DNA of 12,265 bases from Oscillospiraceae bacterium (GTDB lineage: Bacteria > Bacillota > Clostridia > Oscillospirales > Ruminococcaceae), in contig JAFSHJ010000030.1 of the NCBI GenBank assembly GCA_017440425.1, positions 1 through 12,265 of the forward strand, in the 5' to 3' direction. The notes under the pieces are model-generated. The model saw nothing but the letters and a program-made list of their open reading frames with translations. It was not told where the DNA came from and did no database searches. Below, piece by piece: positions 1 to 6,090 of this stretch. The translations under genes and the position numbers were made by a program. The first letter of the stretch is position 1; each line of letters begins with the position of its first letter.

Positions 1-226
1 CGGCCACGTCAGTCTCGGTGTCGAGAACATCGCAGGTGGTGAGGTTTTCCCACATTTTAACGGCGGATTCAAAATCGTTTTGTGCCATGATCGCACCGTT
101 GAGGGCGCCCACGGATGTGCCGGTCACCATCTGGTAGTCTATTCCCAGCTCACGGAGTGCCTTCCATACGCCGATGTGATATCCGCCTCTTGAGCCGCCT
201 CCGCCAAGTACTATCGCACGTTTCAT
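1..226 (-). CDS. Patatin-like phospholipase (RssA-type), 5' part only
   Basis: The first 75 codons are present; the gene continues past the left edge. Patatin-family proteins are serine-aspartate lipid acyl hydrolases, usually cytoplasmic or membrane-associated. Visible family marks are the glycine-rich oxyanion loop GGGGSRGGY at residues 8-16 and the nucleophile elbow GTSVG at residues 36-40 with Ser38 as the likely catalytic serine. The catalytic Asp (DGG/DGA motif) lies in the missing part. The start is the ATG whose complement is at 224-226; a good Shine-Dalgarno (GGGAGG, complement 234-239) sits 7 bases upstream. It has its own promoter just downstream of the deacetylase gene, and its leader would contain the structured element at 258-364. 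The family call is firm from the two motifs; substrate and physiological role are unknown. Confidence 0.9.
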   Translation of the reverse strand, partial: MKRAIVLGGGGSRGGYHIGVWKALRELGIDYQMVTGTSVGALNGAIMAQNDFESAVKMWENLTTCDVLDTETDVA

Positions 227-257
227 ACCGTTACCTCCCAACTTTGTCTGCGGCTGC

Positions 258-364
258 CGCCGGACCGCGCCATAAAACCGCCGCGCAAGCGGCGAGGAGC
301 GTTTGCCTGCAAACGCTCCTCAAAGTCGGACCCGACTTTGGTTTTATGGCGCATCGGTCCGGCG
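258..364. repeat. Compact inverted-repeat element folding as a four-way junction
   Basis: An outer stem pairs 258-279 with 340-364: 22 bp, broken only by a 3-base bulge at 353-355. Inside it three hairpins follow one another with no spacer: 280-293 (5-bp stem, GCAA loop on the plus strand), 294-321 (12-13 bp, perfect) and 322-339 (7-8 bp, perfect). Every base from 280 to 339 is in an arm, so the four helices meet without unpaired junction bases. This is seen directly in the sequence. It lies between two minus-strand genes and, given the promoter at 393-421, should be transcribed in the patatin leader. There is no T-run after it in either direction, so it is not a standard intrinsic terminator. 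It may be one copy of a dispersed palindromic element or a structured leader RNA. I cannot tell which from one copy. Confidence 0.85.
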
Positions 365-392
365 CTTAAAATGCAGTTTTGTTCTATATTAG

Positions 393-421
393 ATTATAGC
401 ACACAACATAAGCAAATTCAA
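393..421 (-). promoter_or_regulatory. Sigma-A promoter for the patatin gene
   Basis: On the minus strand a -35 box TTGAAT (complement 416-421) and a perfect -10 box TATAAT (complement 393-398) are separated by exactly 17 bases. An extended -10 TG motif also precedes TATAAT. The -35 box directly abuts the deacetylase stop codon (422-424). Predicted transcription starts near 386, giving a leader of about 160 bases that contains the structured element. Confidence 0.8.
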
Positions 422-1288
422 TTAAGAAGTAAGCTTGGCGAGTATCTCCTCCGCAGAGAGACCGTGACGTCGGTTTACACGGTGGAGATGCATTAAAGCA
501 TCGGCATCGCCGACCTGCAGGCGGTTGAGCTTGCTTTCGCAGTCGAATGCGGCAGAAAACCCTATGTCCCGCAGTATCTGTGTGGATTCATCGCTGATGG
601 CGCCAAAGGGATAGACGAAAGCAGCTGGGCGGATGCCGGTCACCGCCTCCAGTTTATCCTGCAGCCTGACGATATCCTCTGTGAGCACACGGGCGTATTC
701 TTCAACGGATTCGCCGCGCAGCTTCTTGGTGCCGTTGCGCCGCCCGGTGTTGTCGTGGAGGGAATAGCTGTGGTTTTGTATCTCTGCCACGCCGCTGCCG
801 CTCACATCGGCTATTTCATCCCAGCTCATGTAGGCATAGGCGGTGTTGTGGTCATCGGTGACGCTGTATTGCTCGGAATATTCACCCACCACCGCCACCA
901 CCGCCCGCTGTGAATATTTCTCCAACAGCGGCGCAGCATAGGCGTAAAAGCTTCTGTGTCCGTCGTCAAAACTGATGACTATAGGTTTTTGGGGAAGTGG
1001 CGTTCCGTTCTGTACATAATCTGTCAGCTGCCCCACGGTGACAGAGGTGTATCCTGCCTCGGTGATGTATTTAAGGTCTGCCTCAAACTCCGCAGGGGAG
1101 ATTATGTAATCTCCCAGCCTGCTCTCCTGCTTGAGAATGTGGTGATACATTATGATGGGAACTGCCACGGTGCCGTCAGCTTCAACCTCTGCAGCTCCCG
1201 CCACCCATCCGCCTGCGGATATTATGAACAGCGCCAGCAGCAATGCGATGACGGAAAAGATTTTTCCCATTTTTATTGTTGACATCAT
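422..1288 (-). CDS. Secreted/anchored polysaccharide deacetylase (NodB domain, CE4)
   Basis: A 288-residue protein. CE4 enzymes are metal-dependent hydrolases that remove N- or O-acetyl groups from peptidoglycan, chitin or other surface polysaccharides outside the cell. Residues 9-32 form a signal peptide or N-terminal membrane anchor. The catalytic domain shows motif 1 SFDDG at 106-110 (Asp108/Asp109), motif 2 HSYSLH at 173-178 (metal-binding His173 and His178) and motif 3 RPAAFVYPFG at 220-229. The IIMYHH stretch at 45-50 is typical of Gram-positive members. Two adjacent ATG codons could start it; AAGGAG (complement 1294-1299) lies 5 bases from the first and 8 from the second, so the true start may be one codon later. 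It is divergent from mraZ, with its own promoter. The natural substrate is not evident; peptidoglycan is plausible next to a wall-synthesis cluster, but adjacency alone is weak evidence. Confidence 0.9.
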   Translation of the reverse strand: MMSTIKMGKIFSVIALLLALFIISAGGWVAGAAEVEADGTVAVPIIMYHHILKQESRLGDYIISPAEFEADLKYITEAGYTSVTVGQLTDYVQNGTPLPQKPIVISFDDGHRSFYAYAAPLLEKYSQRAVVAVVGEYSEQYSVTDDHNTAYAYMSWDEIADVSGSGVAEIQNHSYSLHDNTGRRNGTKKLRGESVEEYARVLTEDIVRLQDKLEAVTGIRPAAFVYPFGAISDESTQILRDIGFSAAFDCESKLNRLQVGDADALMHLHRVNRRHGLSAEEILAKLTS

Positions 1289-1312
1289 TTCAACTCCTTA
1301 TCTTTTTTGTTA

Positions 1313-1318
1313 ATTATA
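1313..1318 (-). promoter_or_regulatory. Probable -10 box for the deacetylase gene
   Basis: A perfect TATAAT on the minus strand is followed by an AT-rich stretch and the AAGGAG ribosome binding site, which would give a leader of about 18 bases. No good -35 box is seen 16-18 bases upstream, so it is either a weak promoter or activator-dependent. Confidence 0.4.
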
Positions 1319-1589
1319 TGTTCCGCAGAGAGAGGGGATTCGCGGATATTGTCTGCAGAAAAGAGGTGTTGCCGCACATAAACCACAGCCTCGACCGATA
1401 CTTTGAAAAAACACAGCAAAGACGAAGAAAGCCGACTTATAAGAGATGTGAAAATCGAATTTTTGCAGTTGGTGGGGATGAATTTCGAATTTTGTGAGAA
1501 AAGAAGAAAATTTGTTCTTTTTATATAAGAATATATGTTCTTTTATATAAAAAACTTGGTAATTTTTTTAATTTTTTTCGTTTTAGCTA

Positions 1590-1617
1590 TTGATTTTTGC
1601 TGTGTATAGGTTATAAT
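1590..1617 (+). promoter_or_regulatory. Sigma-A promoter of mraZ and the dcw cluster
   Basis: The -35 box TTGATT (1590-1595) and perfect -10 box TATAAT (1612-1617) are separated by 16 bases. T-rich tracts precede the -35 box. Transcription is expected to start near 1624, immediately before the 10-bp-spaced repeats, so MraZ bound there would block initiation or early elongation. Confidence 0.75.
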
Positions 1618-1628
1618 TATATTAATAT

Positions 1629-1664
1629 GTGGTGAAAATTGGATGCTTGTGGTTGTTTGTGGGT
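1629..1664 (+). promoter_or_regulatory. Probable MraZ operator: four direct repeats at 10-bp spacing
   Basis: Four repeats GTGGTG, TTGGAT, GTGGTT and GTGGGT begin at 1629, 1639, 1649 and 1659. The shared core TGG recurs at exactly one helical turn. MraZ is known to bind direct TGG-type repeats with about 10-bp period upstream of its own gene and to repress the cluster. Position (just after the predicted transcription start and before the mraZ ribosome binding site) and spacing both match. The assignment to MraZ is an inference from known family behaviour. Confidence 0.75.
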
Positions 1665-1701
1665 GTCTGATGCTACAATTTGGACGGAAAGGATGATGAA
1701 A

Positions 1702-2121
1702 ATGCTTATCGGCGAATATGAACACAGCATAGACACCAAAGGTAGGATCATCTTTCCCGTAAAGCTCAGAGAAGGTCTGGGCGAGAAGTTTATCGTTACA
1801 AAAGGATTGGATAACTGTCTGTTTGTCTATTCCCTCACAGAGTGGGAGAGGCTTGAGCAAAAGATAAAGGAGCTCCCCATGGTAAAGGGCGGCGCAGTGC
1901 AGAAGTTTCTGTTTGCGTCGGCATCGCTGGTGGAGGCAGACAAGCAGGGAAGAATATTGATACCGGCAAATCTTCGCAGCTATGCAGGTCTTGATAAAGA
2001 TGTAGTGGTCATCGGTGTATCGGTGAGAGCGGAGATATGGGATAAGGCAAGATGGGAGGAGCTGTGCTCCAAGCTCACATCCGATGTCATTGGAGAGGCA
2101 ATGGAGGAGTTGGGATTTTGA
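1702..2121 (+). CDS. mraZ: Transcriptional regulator MraZ
   Basis: A 139-residue protein, close to the usual length of about 140-150. MraZ is a nucleoid-associated DNA-binding protein of the AbrB/SpoVT fold that forms ring-shaped oligomers and represses the dcw operon. The two diagnostic copies of the DxxGR motif are seen: DTKGRIIFP at 11-19 and DKQGRILIP at 80-88, each followed by a conserved LR. The start was placed at the ATG at 1702 because the protein then begins MLIGEYEHSID as in the family, and GGAAAGG at 1686-1692 lies 9 bases upstream. Longer in-frame starts (TTG at 1639, ATG at 1693/1696) would run through the operator or the ribosome binding site. It is the first gene of the cluster, and its stop codon overlaps the rsmH start. 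Confidence 0.96.
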   Translation: MLIGEYEHSIDTKGRIIFPVKLREGLGEKFIVTKGLDNCLFVYSLTEWERLEQKIKELPMVKGGAVQKFLFASASLVEADKQGRILIPANLRSYAGLDKDVVVIGVSVRAEIWDKARWEELCSKLTSDVIGEAMEELGF

Positions 2122-3044
2122 GTGAGTTTTCACATCTGCCGGTAATGCCGGAGAAATGCATAAACGGTCTGGCGATAAAGCCGGATGGAATATATTTTGA
2201 CGGAACAGCAGGCGGCGGCGGTCACTCCGAGCTGATAGCAATGAGGCTCACCACCGGCAAGCTGATATCCACCGATAAAGACCCGGATGCCATCAAAGCG
2301 GCGGGAGCAAGGCTCTCCAAATACAGCTGCTCCGAGGTGGTGGAATCCGACTTTGCGGATATGGACAAAGTTCTGGATGCACGCGGTATCGATAAGGTGG
2401 ACGGCATTCTGCTGGATCTGGGAGTTTCATCCCACCAGCTGGATACGGCGGAGCGAGGCTTCTCCTACCACGAGGACGCACCCCTCGATATGCGAATGAG
2501 CCAAAAGGGTCTCAGCGCAGCGGATATCGTCAACACCTGGAGCAGGGAAGACCTGGCAGGCATCATCAGAGATTACGGCGAAGAGCGCTTCGCAATGTCA
2601 ATAGCAAACAAAATCGTTAAAGAGCGGGAGAAGGCGCCGATAGAGACCACCCTGCAGCTTGCGGAGCTGATAGCGGCATCCATGCCGGCAGCGGCAAGAA
2701 GAGACGGCAATCCGGCAAAACGCACCTTTCAGGCAATAAGAATAGCGGTAAATGCGGAGCTGGATAAGCTTTCGGAGGCGCTGGATAAGGGATTTGAAAG
2801 ACTTGCTCCGGGCGGAAGGTTCGTAATACTCACCTTCCAGTCCCTCGAAGACAGAATGGTCAAGCAGAGATTTGCAGCATGGGCAAAAGGTTGCATCTGT
2901 CCGCCGGATTTCCCGGTTTGCGTCTGCGGAAGGACCCCCGAGGCGAAGATCATCACCAAGAAGCCGGAAGAAGCTTCCAAAGAAGAACTTGAGCAGAACA
3001 GAAGAAGCAGAAGTGCAAAGCTTAGAATTGCAGAAAAACTGTAA
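2118..3044 (+). CDS. rsmH: 16S rRNA (cytosine(1402)-N(4))-methyltransferase RsmH
   Basis: A 308-residue protein of normal family length. RsmH (MraW) uses S-adenosylmethionine to methylate N4 of C1402 in the decoding centre of 16S rRNA. Visible motifs are the SAM loop DGTAGGGGHS at 28-37, TDKDP at 52-56, DGILLDLGVSS at 95-105, RTFQAIRIAVNAEL and a C-terminal RRSRSAKLR. The conserved S-F-H-S-L-E-D-R motif reads TFQSLEDR at 239-246, with Gln replacing His. The start is taken as TTG at 2118, which overlaps the mraZ stop (TTGA) and has GGAGGAG at 2103-2109, 8 bases upstream; the protein then begins SEFSHLPVMPEKC as expected. The overlap implies translational coupling with mraZ. Confidence 0.95.
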   Translation: MSEFSHLPVMPEKCINGLAIKPDGIYFDGTAGGGGHSELIAMRLTTGKLISTDKDPDAIKAAGARLSKYSCSEVVESDFADMDKVLDARGIDKVDGILLDLGVSSHQLDTAERGFSYHEDAPLDMRMSQKGLSAADIVNTWSREDLAGIIRDYGEERFAMSIANKIVKEREKAPIETTLQLAELIAASMPAAARRDGNPAKRTFQAIRIAVNAELDKLSEALDKGFERLAPGGRFVILTFQSLEDRMVKQRFAAWAKGCICPPDFPVCVCGRTPEAKIITKKPEEASKEELEQNRRSRSAKLRIAEKL

Positions 3045-3081
3045 CAGGCAGAGAAGATAAAAACAGGGAGTGTAAAAAGAG

Positions 3082-3573
3082 ATGGCGTTTGACGGCAATG
3101 CAGCATATGATCTTTCGGTTTTTGAGACCCATGAACGGGAAGAACAGCACCGTCCGGAACTTATACTTATAAAAAGAAACAGAGCAGTCGCAAAGCCGTC
3201 GGTAGCTCCGATCAAGATCATTGCAATAATGGTCGGCGTGCTCTCTGTCATTACTCTTATGATCTATAACAGAGTTTTGCTCACCGAGCTCAACGATTCC
3301 ATCGATGACAGCAAAAACGAACTCACGATACTCCAAAGCGAAAACGTCCGCCTCAAAGCAGAGCTTGAAAATTCAATGTCGCTGGATTCCATCGAGTCAT
3401 CCATCGCGGATATAATGAACGATATGGGAATGACCCGCATAACACAGGAAAATGTGAGATATGTGGTGCTTTCCAGCGAGGACGCAACGGTTTCGGAGAA
3501 TCAGAATGATTCCGCAATTAAACAGTGGATAGATGGAGTGATAGAGCAGATTAAGGCATATAAAGGCGAATGA
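3082..3573 (+). CDS. ftsL: FtsL-like cell division protein (bitopic, coiled coil)
   Basis: A 163-residue protein. A cytoplasmic N-terminal tail of about 42 residues with basic patches is followed by one membrane segment (43-62) and an extracellular coiled coil (about 66-100) with heptad-like Leu/Ile spacing. A short SLDSIESSIADIMNDMGM stretch (100-117) follows, matching the conserved post-coil region of FtsL/DivIC proteins. FtsL sits in the divisome with FtsQ/DivIB and FtsB/DivIC and activates FtsW and its partner PBP. Primary sequence is poorly conserved in this family, so the call rests on topology, the SLxxIE...GM signature and position between rsmH and the PBP gene. The last 35 residues or so are acidic and variable. 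GGGAG at 3066-3070 is about 11 bases from the ATG, a rather long spacing. Confidence 0.88.
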   Translation: MAFDGNAAYDLSVFETHEREEQHRPELILIKRNRAVAKPSVAPIKIIAIMVGVLSVITLMIYNRVLLTELNDSIDDSKNELTILQSENVRLKAELENSMSLDSIESSIADIMNDMGMTRITQENVRYVVLSSEDATVSENQNDSAIKQWIDGVIEQIKAYKGE

Positions 3574-3600
3574 CCAAATATATTTTATTGAATAATTGAC

Positions 3601-3639
3601 AGCGGCGCAGGACTGTTCAAGCGGTGCTGCGCGGCTTTT
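3601..3639 (+). terminator. Possible intrinsic terminator or attenuator after ftsL
   Basis: A GC-rich stem pairs 3601-3610 with 3627-3636 (ten positions, one G-G mismatch at 3604/3633). The 3' arm ends in a short TTTT run (3636-3639). The U-tract is short, so termination is probably partial. Confidence 0.4.
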
Positions 3640-3648
3640 GAAGATCGG

Positions 3649-3678
3649 GAGTTAAGATATTGTCTTAGCTCTTGTTTT
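3649..3678 (+). terminator. Second terminator-like hairpin upstream of the PBP gene
   Basis: Bases 3649-3658 pair with 3662-3671 over ten positions (two T-G wobbles) around a 3-base loop, followed by TTGTTTT. Together with the preceding hairpin it suggests that transcription from mraZ is reduced before the PBP gene. Confidence 0.4.
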
Positions 3679-3691
3679 CATAAATGAGACT

Positions 3692-3720
3692 TTGTCAAAA
3701 AATTGCTAAAAACAGAGAAT
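3692..3720 (+). promoter_or_regulatory. Weak candidate promoter for the PBP-mur segment
   Basis: TTGTCA (3692-3697) and GAGAAT (3715-3720) are 17 bases apart, downstream of both hairpins. The match is five of six and four of six bases. It would restart transcription after the terminators, but the -10 box is poor. Confidence 0.25.
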
Positions 3721-3782
3721 ATTGGAATAAACACCAAAAAATGCATCAAAACGGCAGATTTTAAGTGGAAGCAGGGGAGAAA

Positions 3783-5993
3783 ATGTCAGACGGAATAAGC
3801 GCAAAAACAAAGGGAAGAATGGCTTTGCTGATGGCGATAGTAACGATAATCGGCTTCGGCGTACTTATAGTCCGTCTTTTCAACATACAGGTCGTCAACG
3901 GTGAGGATTACCAATACAGAGCCACACAGCAGCAGCTGCGTGAGATAGAGATAAGTGCCAGCCGCGGCGATATCTACGACAGAAACGGCAACATCATTGC
4001 CAAAAGCGCCACAGCATGGACTGTGGTGCTCTCTCCCGTGACCATCAAAGAGGAGAAGAAGGAGCTTCTTGCAACGGGGCTCTCCGAGATACTGGATGTT
4101 GACAAAAAAACCGTCCGTGAAGCTGCCGATAAGGACACCAGCTATTGGGTGGTAAAGCGCAAGGTGGAGCGCGAGGTGGCAGAAGAGGTCATCGCATTTG
4201 TCAACGAGAACAAGATAACCGGTGTCAGCTGCACCGAGGATATCAAACGCTATTATCCCTACGGCAGCTTTGCATCCGCAACCATAGGCTTTACCAACAT
4301 GGATAACAGCGGTGCATACGGCATCGAGGCATATTACGAAAAGATACTTGCGGGAAACTCCGGCAAGATAGTCTCCGCCAAAAACGCAAAGGGCGGCAAT
4401 ATGCCCTTCAAACACGAGATGATGTATGAATCCGAGGACGGCAACTCGCTGGTGCTGACCATCGACGAGACCATTCAGCACTATCTGGACAAAAACCTTG
4501 AGATCGCAGTTAAAGAACACAACGTGGGCAACGGCGCAATGGCAATTGCCTATGCAATAAAAACAGGTGAGCTGCTGGGCGTGAGCGTCAAGCCGGACTT
4601 TGACCCCAACACTCCCCAGGCTATAACCGACGAGGCAACTCTTGCGCTGCTGGCAACGCTGGAGGGTGAGGAATACACCAAGGCTGTTCAGCAGGCACAG
4701 TTCAGGCAGTGGCGAAACAAAGCCATCTCCGATCCATATGAGCCGGGCTCGGTATTCAAAATAATAACTCTTGCATCGGCACTTGAAGAGGGCATTGTAA
4801 ACACGGGCAACGTTTTCGGCTGTACCGATGCGGGTGTCACCATTCAGGGACAGACCATCACCTGCTGGAAACGCGGCGGTCACGGTCAGCAGACACTTTC
4901 CGAGATCGTTCAGCACTCCTGTAACCCTGCATTCGTAAACATCGGTCAGATGGTGGGTGTAAACAAATTCCGTAAATATTTCGAAGCATTCGGACTTATG
5001 GAGACCACCGGAGTGGATCTTCCCGGCGAGGCAGGCAGCATCTACCACAGCGATTCCGTATTCGGCAACATCGAGCTGGCATCCAGCTCCATCGGACAGA
5101 GCTTTAAGGTGACCGGACTGCAGCTCATCTCCGCAGTAAGTGCGGCGGTCGGCGGCGGATATCTCTATGAGCCCTACATAGTAAAAAGCGTTATAGACAG
5201 CGAGGGCAACGTGGTGGAGGAATATGAGCCCACCCTCAGGCGGCAGGTAATCTCGGAGGAGACCTCCAAGGTGGTTGCCGAAATGTGCGAAGGCGTTGTT
5301 ACCCTCGGTTCCGGTAAACTTGCTTATGTTCCCGGCTACCGCATCGGCGGCAAAACCGGTACAGCTGAAAAGCTGGATAAAAACTATGCCGAGGGCGAAG
5401 AGAAATATGCTCTTTCCTTCCTTGGTTTTGCTCCCATAGACGACCCCGAAATTGCAATTCTCGTTGTGCTGGATGAGCCTGAAGAGGCAAACTACGGTTC
5501 CATCATTGCAGCTCCCGTTGTGGGTGCAATAATGTCGGATGTGCTGCCCTATCTCGGCATAGAACCCCAGTATACCGAGGAAGAGCAGGCAGCAGGCAAC
5601 TCCAAGGTGCCGGATGTTATCGGCGAGTTGGTGCACGATGCCCATGCAGACGTGAGAAACTCCTATCTCACCGTCAATGTGGTGGGCACGGGTGCAACGG
5701 TAGTGCGTCAGGTGCCGGAGGCAGGCACCACCGTTTCCAAGTGGAGCACCGTCATCCTCTACACCGAGGAAGGCGATGCGGTGGAAGAGGGTGTAGTGCC
5801 CAACGTGGTCGGTCTCAACGTTAAGGATGCCAACGATATGCTGGCTGCGGCAGGCTTCTCGATGGAGATAATTGCGGAAGACCCCGAGGCAGATAACCTT
5901 GTGGCTGTGGCGCAGACTCCGGAGGGAGATACCGCCCTTGCGGAAGGCAACGTGGTGGCAGTTGAGTTTGAAGTGAAGAAAGAAGATCAATAA
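3783..5993 (+). CDS. ftsI: Division-type class B penicillin-binding protein with two PASTA domains (FtsI/PBP2B/SpoVD family)
   Basis: A 736-residue septal peptidoglycan D,D-transpeptidase. The order is: a short cytoplasmic tail, a membrane anchor (about 11-31), the PBP dimerisation domain with the RGDIYDRNG signature, the transpeptidase domain, then two PASTA domains (about 608-670 and 671-735). Catalytic motifs are complete: SVFK with nucleophile Ser323, SCN at 379-381 and KTG at 524-526. The start is the ATG at 3783, preceded by AGGGGAG at 3773-3779; the earlier in-frame GTG at 3765 lacks a ribosome binding site. Two PASTA domains resemble PBP2B of B. subtilis, while SpoVD there has one, so vegetative division is the likelier role; this is the only such PBP in the window and a sporulation role cannot be excluded. 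Its SEDS partner is ftsW downstream. Confidence 0.93.
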   Translation: MSDGISAKTKGRMALLMAIVTIIGFGVLIVRLFNIQVVNGEDYQYRATQQQLREIEISASRGDIYDRNGNIIAKSATAWTVVLSPVTIKEEKKELLATGLSEILDVDKKTVREAADKDTSYWVVKRKVEREVAEEVIAFVNENKITGVSCTEDIKRYYPYGSFASATIGFTNMDNSGAYGIEAYYEKILAGNSGKIVSAKNAKGGNMPFKHEMMYESEDGNSLVLTIDETIQHYLDKNLEIAVKEHNVGNGAMAIAYAIKTGELLGVSVKPDFDPNTPQAITDEATLALLATLEGEEYTKAVQQAQFRQWRNKAISDPYEPGSVFKIITLASALEEGIVNTGNVFGCTDAGVTIQGQTITCWKRGGHGQQTLSEIVQHSCNPAFVNIGQMVGVNKFRKYFEAFGLMETTGVDLPGEAGSIYHSDSVFGNIELASSSIGQSFKVTGLQLISAVSAAVGGGYLYEPYIVKSVIDSEGNVVEEYEPTLRRQVISEETSKVVAEMCEGVVTLGSGKLAYVPGYRIGGKTGTAEKLDKNYAEGEEKYALSFLGFAPIDDPEIAILVVLDEPEEANYGSIIAAPVVGAIMSDVLPYLGIEPQYTEEEQAAGNSKVPDVIGELVHDAHADVRNSYLTVNVVGTGATVVRQVPEAGTTVSKWSTVILYTEEGDAVEEGVVPNVVGLNVKDANDMLAAAGFSMEIIAEDPEADNLVAVAQTPEGDTALAEGNVVAVEFEVKKEDQ

Positions 5994-6090
5994 TAAAAGC
6001 TGTAATGTTTTAAATGTTTGGTGTTAAGTAAAAATAAGAGAGGGTAAGAATAGTGTGACGGTACCGTTTATCAGGTGATATGGAGGTTCT

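Larger units (their letters stand above)
1289..1701. other. Divergent intergenic region between deacetylase and mraZ
   Basis: This 413-base stretch has no convincing gene. It holds a minus-strand promoter near the deacetylase, an mraZ promoter and operator at the right end, and an AT-rich block at about 1500-1590. Within that block the segment 1514-1528 (GTTCTTTTTATATAA) is nearly repeated at 1537-1550. T-runs at 1564-1569, 1573-1579 and 1581-1584 precede the mraZ -35 box at roughly helical spacing and could act as an UP-like or bent segment. I see nothing recognisable at about 1345-1500 apart from a short repeated TCGAATTTT (near 1455 and 1484). Confidence 0.7.

Noticed and set aside
258..364. 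CRISPR or standard rho-independent terminator as an explanation for the inverted repeats
   Set aside because: There are no direct repeats with spacers, and no T-run follows the structure in either direction.
258..364. tRNA or tRNA-like gene as an explanation for the cloverleaf-like fold
   Set aside because: Arm lengths do not fit (a 22-bp closing stem and a 12-13-bp middle arm), and there is no T-loop sequence, anticodon-type 7-base loop or CCA end.
115..369. 84-codon plus-strand open frame over the patatin start and the palindromic element
   Set aside because: It overlaps the patatin coding start on the opposite strand and runs through the inverted repeats; low-complexity translation and no family resemblance.
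1276..1497. 73-codon plus-strand open frame upstream of mraZ
   Set aside because: It overlaps the deacetylase promoter and start, has no convincing ribosome binding site and no recognisable motif.
1543..2241. 232-residue minus-strand open frame opposite mraZ
   Set aside because: Shadow of mraZ and rsmH; mraZ has both diagnostic motifs, promoter and operator on the plus strand.
3596..3601. Consensus -35 TTGACA after ftsL
   Set aside because: No -10-like sequence at 16-18 bases; it merges into the GC-rich hairpin.
3786..5990. 734-residue open frame antisense to the PBP gene
   Set aside because: It lies in the frame that mirrors the sense codons and is open only because the PBP gene lacks TTA, CTA and TCA codons. 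The product shows no recognisable domain and there is no ribosome binding site context.
6058..6067. Perfect 10-bp palindrome ACGGTACCGT before murE
   Set aside because: Short, single copy, no flanking extension and no matching site elsewhere in the window; could be chance, so not called as an operator.
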